Of a stretch of DNA of 64,000 nucleotides, positions 58,790 to 64,000 are shown in pieces. The stretch covers positions 1-64,000 of the forward strand of contig QANT01002131.1 in the NCBI GenBank assembly GCA_003254885.1. Reading direction: 5' to 3'. Within the stretch, counting starts at the first letter, position 1. Each line of letters starts with the position of its first letter. Both the position numbers and the translations under genes were made by a program. Origin of the DNA: Purshia tridentata. Lineage: Eukaryota; Streptophyta; Magnoliopsida; Rosales; Rosaceae. Below the pieces are notes generated by a model that was not told the origin of the DNA, searched no databases, and saw only the letters and a program-made list of their open reading frames with translations.

Positions 58790-61700
58790 ATTTGGTTGCT
58801 GGGTCAAAAGTTTGTCTAAATAACCCAAATGTTCAATACACTATGAATAAATTATAGTGATTAATTTCAAGTATGATGAGATGACAAGAGAGCCTAAGTC
58901 TTTAATTGGGTCCTGATAATTAGTTGATAGGTAACTGAAAATATTATAAATTATATTTCCACAAAATGCTAATCAGTTGAGAAATATCTTAAGCCAATTA
59001 CTAATAATCGTTAAAAGGTGAGGCCAAAATTTTCAAATTTGAAAAAAAAAAGGTATAATATATCATTTACCTAAATTAAGGAAGATTACTACTTTTTTAT
59101 TTTTCCCCGAGGAAGATTACTACTTATGGCAATAGAAAATGTTGGGGTATATATATATATATCTTATGGTTTTGATACAATACTGTTCATTTATTTTAAT
59201 TTTTAAGACTCCTATACATCACACCTACCATGCATAGGCTCCCACTATGTTCATGAAGTTTCACCGTTACATTTTCCCTAGATACTTTTGGCAAAAGTTT
59301 TTATTAGTATTTTGCTCATTATAATTAGTTCCATATATATAGTTCTCTCCTTAGGAAGGAAGTAGTGGTGAAGTGCATTCAAACAAATCTTCTGCTTGAA
59401 ATTTTGATGAGATTTTCCAGACATAGAAGTAATCCTTTGCTGTAGGTAGCTTTTCCTTGTGGTAAAGCTTTTATTAGGTGATAAATTCTATTCTTTTTTT
59501 TTTTTTTGGGGGCTAAAATTTATTCTCTCTACCTCATTTCAAACTATCATAATTTTTTTAGAGTATTTATAATACCGAGAAACTATTGCTCTAAAATATT
59601 TTGGACAAATGAAATGTTTAACTTTGAATATATGTAGACTTAAAAAATATAGAACAATTCAGATCATTAAAATACCAAACAGAAAGAAGTTATATATATA
59701 TACTAGAATCTCTCTCTAAACTTTTGATGGTGAAAGTAAATATATGATAATAGGTTAAGATTACAATAGATCCATAGTTCAATCCGCTCTTATATAACAA
59801 AAAAAGAATCTCCTGCCACTTTTTTTTTGCATTTTTCTATGCTAATTTCTTCGACTGTAAATGTGAAACAAAAAGTGAATTAGCATTCCTTTTATTTTCC
59901 AATTAAAGTTCATCGATCCTATACGATTTTTTATAAAATTATATATAACATAATGATTGATATCTATCAAAGAGTATTACTATTATTTCCCTCCCTTTAT
60001 TTTGTGGATTTGTCTTTTATCTCATTTCGGAAGGGCTTACTACCAGGATTTGGAACAGATATTTTCAAGTTCTATTTTGAGTGTGGAACATATTGTATAC
60101 ACACACACACATATATATGACTAGCTTAATTAAGCAATGATATTCAGCCTAGCTTAAGCATATGGGGAATTTGTACATGCATTAGTTTGAGTAGGTGTAC
60201 TTATTCAGTACTCTCACATTGATTAGGCTAAATGTTGAATATTAGTTATATATATTTTTGAATTAACCTCTCGTCTACATAATAACTTTATTTTTATTTT
60301 TGAAAAAATCTACCTAATAATTTTTTTAAGTTTTTGGGTTGAATACTTCAGTACTTACGTATAATAAATTGCCTCTTAGAACTTCCGATCCCTAAAAAGA
60401 TGGACCTTTCATATGTGTATATATACAGTTATACAATATTAGTAAATATGTGTAGATATTAAGCCTCTCCAGTCTCCACCTTACATAGGTTGAATATTTC
60501 AACACTTCCCACCTGCCAGATTAGTACATATATTCCTTCTTCTTTTTTTTAACTTTTTTCTTTATGTTGATAGTACATTACAAGATTTCCAAATCATTTT
60601 CAGAAGTAACTCAAAATATTGTGTATTTAAGCGAAAACCCAGGAAAGTTATTAGTTGCTGTAATCTTGGTACGTACTTTAATTTGCATAAAAAATAAATT
60701 ACAAGAAAAGGATATTTAATTGTAACTTTCATACATACATTAAGACTATCATGTCATCAATCCTATTGGGAAGGGTCAATAGGCATAGGTATCAATATAC
60801 ATGACATTCTTATATGGTAATTAGAAGCGTTATCCATTAATATTATTTTTAAGTTTCGCGTTAATTAATTAGATCCTCCCCAAAGTTTAATGCACCCTAC
60901 ATATAGTGTCTTATTTGATCAATACTATGATTGCATAGTGTTAAAGCAACAATTGAGAGGTACAAGAAGGCATGCGCTGATTCTTCAAATACTGGATCCG
61001 TTTCTGAAGCTAGTGTTCAGGTATACTTCAAGCTATAACTTGCCCTAATGGCCGGGTATATATATATTTGATAGAAAAATAAAAAATTAATTTGGACTAA
61101 AAGTGCATGAGATCAGCTTTTTCTAGTCTCTGCCTTTCATTGATATACTAAACAGTAATAGAAAATGTGTCAAAGTTTTTACCAAAAAAAGAAAAGAAAA
61201 TGTGTCGAGGTTTATTCTTCATCACTTGTAATTCATTAATTGATATCTAGATCAGTCATAATTAATAAGATTTATACTAACTGTATACATTCTATAAATG
61301 AAAATTTTCCTCTCTCTATATGTACTATTTTGTATATAATCAATCAATATGCAAGAATATGAATTAAAGGTCCCATTCTATGAATTTTAATCGTTCTCAA
61401 TCATGAGATGTTATAAACTTATTGCTTTAATGGATATGAATCTCAGTACTACCAGCAAGAAGCTGCCAAACTGCGTGCACAGATCGGGAATTTGCAGAAC
61501 TCAAACAAGTAAGCGTTAAGTGATGGATCAATATTCCTTCCTATATATATGATCCTAGAATTTCATGGCTTGGCAGCGTACGTATACTGCCTGTTGTTTG
61601 ACGATGTTGTTGTTTCCTGCAGGCATTATATGGGTGAGGCTTTGAGCACCTTGTCTGTCAAGGACCTCAAGAACATTGAGAGTAAACTAGAGAAAGGGAT

Positions 61701-62741
61701 TAGCAGAGTCAGATCCAAGAAGGTATCTCTTCCATCAAAAACAGTTGATTGTTTATGTTGGATTTATCCAATTTGAACAGCCAATTCCTGAATTTGCTAT
61801 CTTTTGCATGTAAAGCCAGTGACAAGTTTTCCTCTATTTTTATTTTTTTTCCTTCTATTTCTTTCTTTCTAATTTTGAATTCTCTCTCATCAGAATGAGC
61901 TCTTGTTTGCTGAAATTGAGTACATGCAGAAAAGGGTACTCCTCTTAGACTCTTGCTCATGATCTGCTTATATAAAGTTTATTAATTTCTGGCTTATCCT
62001 TAAAAATTTCAGTTTATCTTAAATTTTTCTCTTGATTTTTAACAAACAAAAACCTTGATCTCTTAGGTTCCCAAGACTTTCCCCTACACATATGGTGCAC
62101 TTCTCATAATATATGGTTTTTGTTTCTTCTAATTAAGTTGACTAACAAGATCAGTTCTATATATACACGTTCAGACACTGTTGAGATCATTATTAATATA
62201 TGTTATGTTCTAATAGTTAACCTAATGTTACTTGGTTTCCACTAATATTAATTAAATTGTGCACTAAATATTGCAGGAAATTGACTTGCATAACAATAAC
62301 CAGCTCCTCCGAGCAAAGGTCGATCTCTCTCTAGCTTAAATATGTGTGTGTGTGTGTGTTTTTTTTTTTGTGTATTTTGTGTTTGTGTTTGTGCAAGTAT
62401 ACGTAGTACTATATATATATGTACCTAGTGGTGATTCATAGGGACTTGTGGATGGGATATATAGATAGCTGAGAATGAGAGGAACGAGCACAACATAAAT
62501 GTGATGCAGGCAGGAGGAGCAGGAAGTACTGGAAACTACGAGATCATGCAATCCCAGCCATTCGACTCTCGCAACTATTTTCAAGTCAATGCTTTACAAC
62601 CCACTCATCACCAGTACTCACGCCAAGACCAGCAAATGGCCCTTCAATTAGTGTAAGTACATGTACATCCCAATTCATGCATTAATCACATTAATTAATT
62701 GTTTAATTTAACATTTTTCTTTTCTATTACTGCGCAGTTGA
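56128..62741 (+). CDS. AG: AGAMOUS-clade MADS-box transcription factor (C class)
   Basis: Eight coding exons: 56128-56357, 60939-61020, 61447-61508, 61623-61722, 61894-61935, 62277-62318, 62465-62652, 62738-62741; 750 nt, 249 aa. A 16-residue N-terminal extension (typical of AG/SHP) precedes the MADS domain from Met17 ([20 protein letters not shown]). I region, then K domain about 105-175 ([18 protein letters not shown]), then the C-terminal AG motifs: [17 protein letters not shown] and the end MALQLV. SRNYFQV resembles Arabidopsis AG more than SHP1/2, so I favour the euAG lineage; PLE/SHP is the alternative. C-class proteins specify stamens and carpels and end floral stem-cell activity, acting in complexes with SEPALLATA. 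The last intron splits the final Val codon (GT|T) before TGA. Intron 2 is 4.6 kb and looks regulatory. Confidence 0.93.
56932..56967. repeat. (CT)18 microsatellite in AG intron 2
   Basis: Perfect TC run. GA/CT tracts can bind BPC (GAGA-binding) factors; a second tract of about 15 units lies at 58757-58786 in the same intron. Confidence 0.9.
57309..57351. promoter_or_regulatory. G-box and CArG box in AG intron 2
   Basis: CACGTG at 57309-57314 and CCAAATTAGG, a perfect CC(A/T)6GG, at 57342-57351. CArG boxes are MADS-protein sites; AG second introns are known to be bound by AG itself and by other MADS repressors or activators. Occupancy here is inferred. Confidence 0.5.
58118..58204. promoter_or_regulatory. 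Paired CCAATCA boxes with LFY-like site in AG intron 2
   Basis: CCAATCA occurs at 58157-58163 and 58198-58204, 41 bp apart. A CCATTG (complement CAATGG, a CCANTG LEAFY-type core) is at 58118-58123; other CCANTG cores are at 57948-57953 and 58540-58545. Between the two boxes CTGTGCC and GGCACAG form a perfect 7-bp dyad around GCCGT. Twin CCAATCA boxes near LFY sites are known as the conserved core of the AG second-intron enhancer in eudicots (phylogenetic footprinting). The block is GC-rich against an AT-rich intron. Confidence 0.75.
58757..58786. repeat. (TC)n microsatellite in AG intron 2
   Basis: About fifteen TC units, about 0.55 kb downstream of the CCAATCA block. Confidence 0.9.
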
Positions 62742-63347
62742 TTTGAGGGTATGTAATATGACACCGGTTGATGATGATGATGATAGCTACACGCGTACTT
62801 AATTTGTCAAGTAGTAGGAATTGCCAAAATCAACTTGGCTTTGTTGAAGATCTTAATTAGTACGTACTACTCTCTCCATAATGTAGTAGCTTAATTTGTA
62901 CTATAAGTACAAGTACTGGAAGGGGATTTGATCTTGTGTGGTATCTGTATCTTTATTGCATGCTGCAGCAATGTACTGACATTTCTGTGTGAGAGATACC
63001 CACTAACAAGTCGTTCCTCATCTTTCATGTGATTGAATCATCTATAATATTGGTTTGATATTAAAGTGTGTAGACTGATTGTCTATATGCGTTTCTGATT
63101 TGTAAGCCAATATTGTAATTCATAATAAACAATATATGCATGTTTTTAGGGTCAGAATCAATCAAATTAACAATAAAGTTCCCAATTCATATATTCAACT
63201 GAAAATGTAGTCATTGCAGCCCCTTTTATTTGAGGACTTGTTGTGAAATTAACCAAGGAATTACGGTAGGGGAAGATTTCCACATGAAATTTATTTGCTT
63301 ATTGGCTAGCTTCTAGAGCTCCATGATAAATATATATATATATATAT
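62742..63347. other. Convergent 3' ends of AG and GDSL genes
   Basis: 3' UTR of the MADS gene, with AATAAAC-type signal near 63123, then a TA run at 63330-63348 next to the GDSL stop. No further gene. Confidence 0.5.
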
Positions 63348-64000
63348 CTAGGCTTTAATTGACAGCTGAACCAGGTGACTAATATCCATGGGATAAGTGT
63401 CGGAGGGGTCAAAAGCAGTGTATGTTCTTCTTGCAGTGATTTGATTCAAGGCCTCAGTAGGATGGAATGAGTCCCAAAACACATACTCACTCCTATTCCC
63501 GCACGGAGTCCCCAAGTTAACACATTGACCAATTTTATCCACTGGACAGCACCCAACGTTAGCCACCTTAAATCCTAAAATTAATCAACAAAACATGTAA
63601 ATTAATTAATAATGTCACTTTCAAGTTTCATATATATTTTCTAAAGTTGGTAAAAAAAATTTGTAGGAGTCCATCATATATGACAATATGTATGTATATT
63701 TCTAACATATATGCAAGTGAGTCTCATGATATATAACTGTATGTTTCACATAAAAAGAATATATATGTATGTGCCTACCAGCAGATGCAGGATCTCCTGA
63801 TCCCATTCCAAAAGCATTAACATAGATGAATTTGGCATCGGTGAGATTGGTGTTAAGCTGATCCACCAGAGATTTAAGCTTTTGGTTAAAAAGTTGGACC
63901 GCACTGTTCATCGGGTTCACGCAAGCAGACCCGTTGGTGCCAAATTTCGAAATTGCATACGGAGTGCAGCCTATGAGTCCCAGTCCAATCAAGGCCACCT
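63348..64000 (-). CDS. GDSL esterase/lipase, 3' part (runs off the window)
   Basis: Two exons in view on the minus strand: 63779-64000 (continues beyond the window) and 63348-63574, giving about 149 residues. The first starts VALIGLGLIGCTPYAISKFG, a conserved segment of plant GDSL lipases. The last exon has the NVGCC Cys pair, the TPCGNRSEYVFWDSFHPTEA block V whose Asp and His complete the Ser-His-Asp triad, and ends SHLVQLSIKA. The GDSL serine block and signal peptide lie outside the window. These are secreted SGNH hydrolases acting on acyl esters such as cutin, lipids and wall acetyl groups; the substrate cannot be told. Confidence 0.9.

Noticed and set aside
1-64000. CRISPR arrays, operons, bacterial-type systems, tRNA and rRNA genes
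   Set aside because: The DNA is plant nuclear; short direct repeats are microsatellites or local duplications, and no stretch could be folded by eye into a convincing tRNA cloverleaf.

Overview
The window is nuclear DNA from a flowering plant, almost certainly a eudicot. It has AT-rich intergenic DNA, GT-AG introns of about 80 bp to 4.6 kb, TATA promoters, CT/GA and AT microsatellites, small DNA-transposon derivatives, and plant-only families (LRR-VIII receptor kinase, leucine-rich repeat extensins, CAD1-type MACPF, AGAMOUS-clade MADS box). I lean towards a rosid, perhaps Rosaceae, but that rests on general protein resemblance only. Single N characters at 7081, 9171 and 16115 suggest a draft assembly.

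Layout. 1-13.5 kb is a tandem cluster of LRR-VIII-type malectin receptor-like kinases: the last 52 codons of one gene (1-159), one complete 24-exon gene (2215-12540) and a decayed last-exon fragment (13143-13520). A non-autonomous hAT element (726-1803) lies between the first two. Inside the complete gene about 2.17 kb (eight LRR exons) is present twice, joined at an N. The gene reads in frame, 1002 aa, only if one copy is used. 13.7-20.2 kb holds two minus-strand intronless leucine-rich repeat extensins, one with a very long SPPPP domain and one that has lost it. 22.1-26.9 kb is a CAD1 orthologue (MACPF). 29.0-31.9 kb is an NPF/PTR transporter. 32.7-33.8 kb is an oil-body-associated protein with a seed-type promoter. 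34.3-34.9 kb (minus) is a two-exon secreted ten-cysteine defensin-like peptide. 35.7-37.0 kb is a cyclic phosphodiesterase. 39.4-44.4 kb is an ankyrin-repeat Raf-like kinase (plant 'ILK').

44.4-55.6 kb has no convincing gene. It is a landing zone for small DNA transposons: a 179-bp hAT-like MITE, a 388-bp MULE-type MITE with a perfect 9-bp target duplication, a 1.6-kb long-TIR element with a 564-bp hAT inserted in it, and a possible Tourist-like MITE. 55.6-62.7 kb is an AGAMOUS-type floral homeotic gene with a non-coding first exon and a 4.6-kb second intron carrying paired CCAATCA boxes, candidate LEAFY sites and a CArG box. 63.3-64.0 kb is the 3' part of a convergent GDSL esterase/lipase that runs off the window.

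The genes are not an operon or pathway. Recurring themes are cell-surface signalling and defence (RLK cluster, extensins, CAD1, defensin-like peptide) and reproduction or seed biology (AG, OBAP, pollen-type LRX). Exon boundaries were placed by hand from splice consensus and family alignment from memory. In every complete multi-exon model the exon lengths sum to a multiple of three with a single terminal stop.
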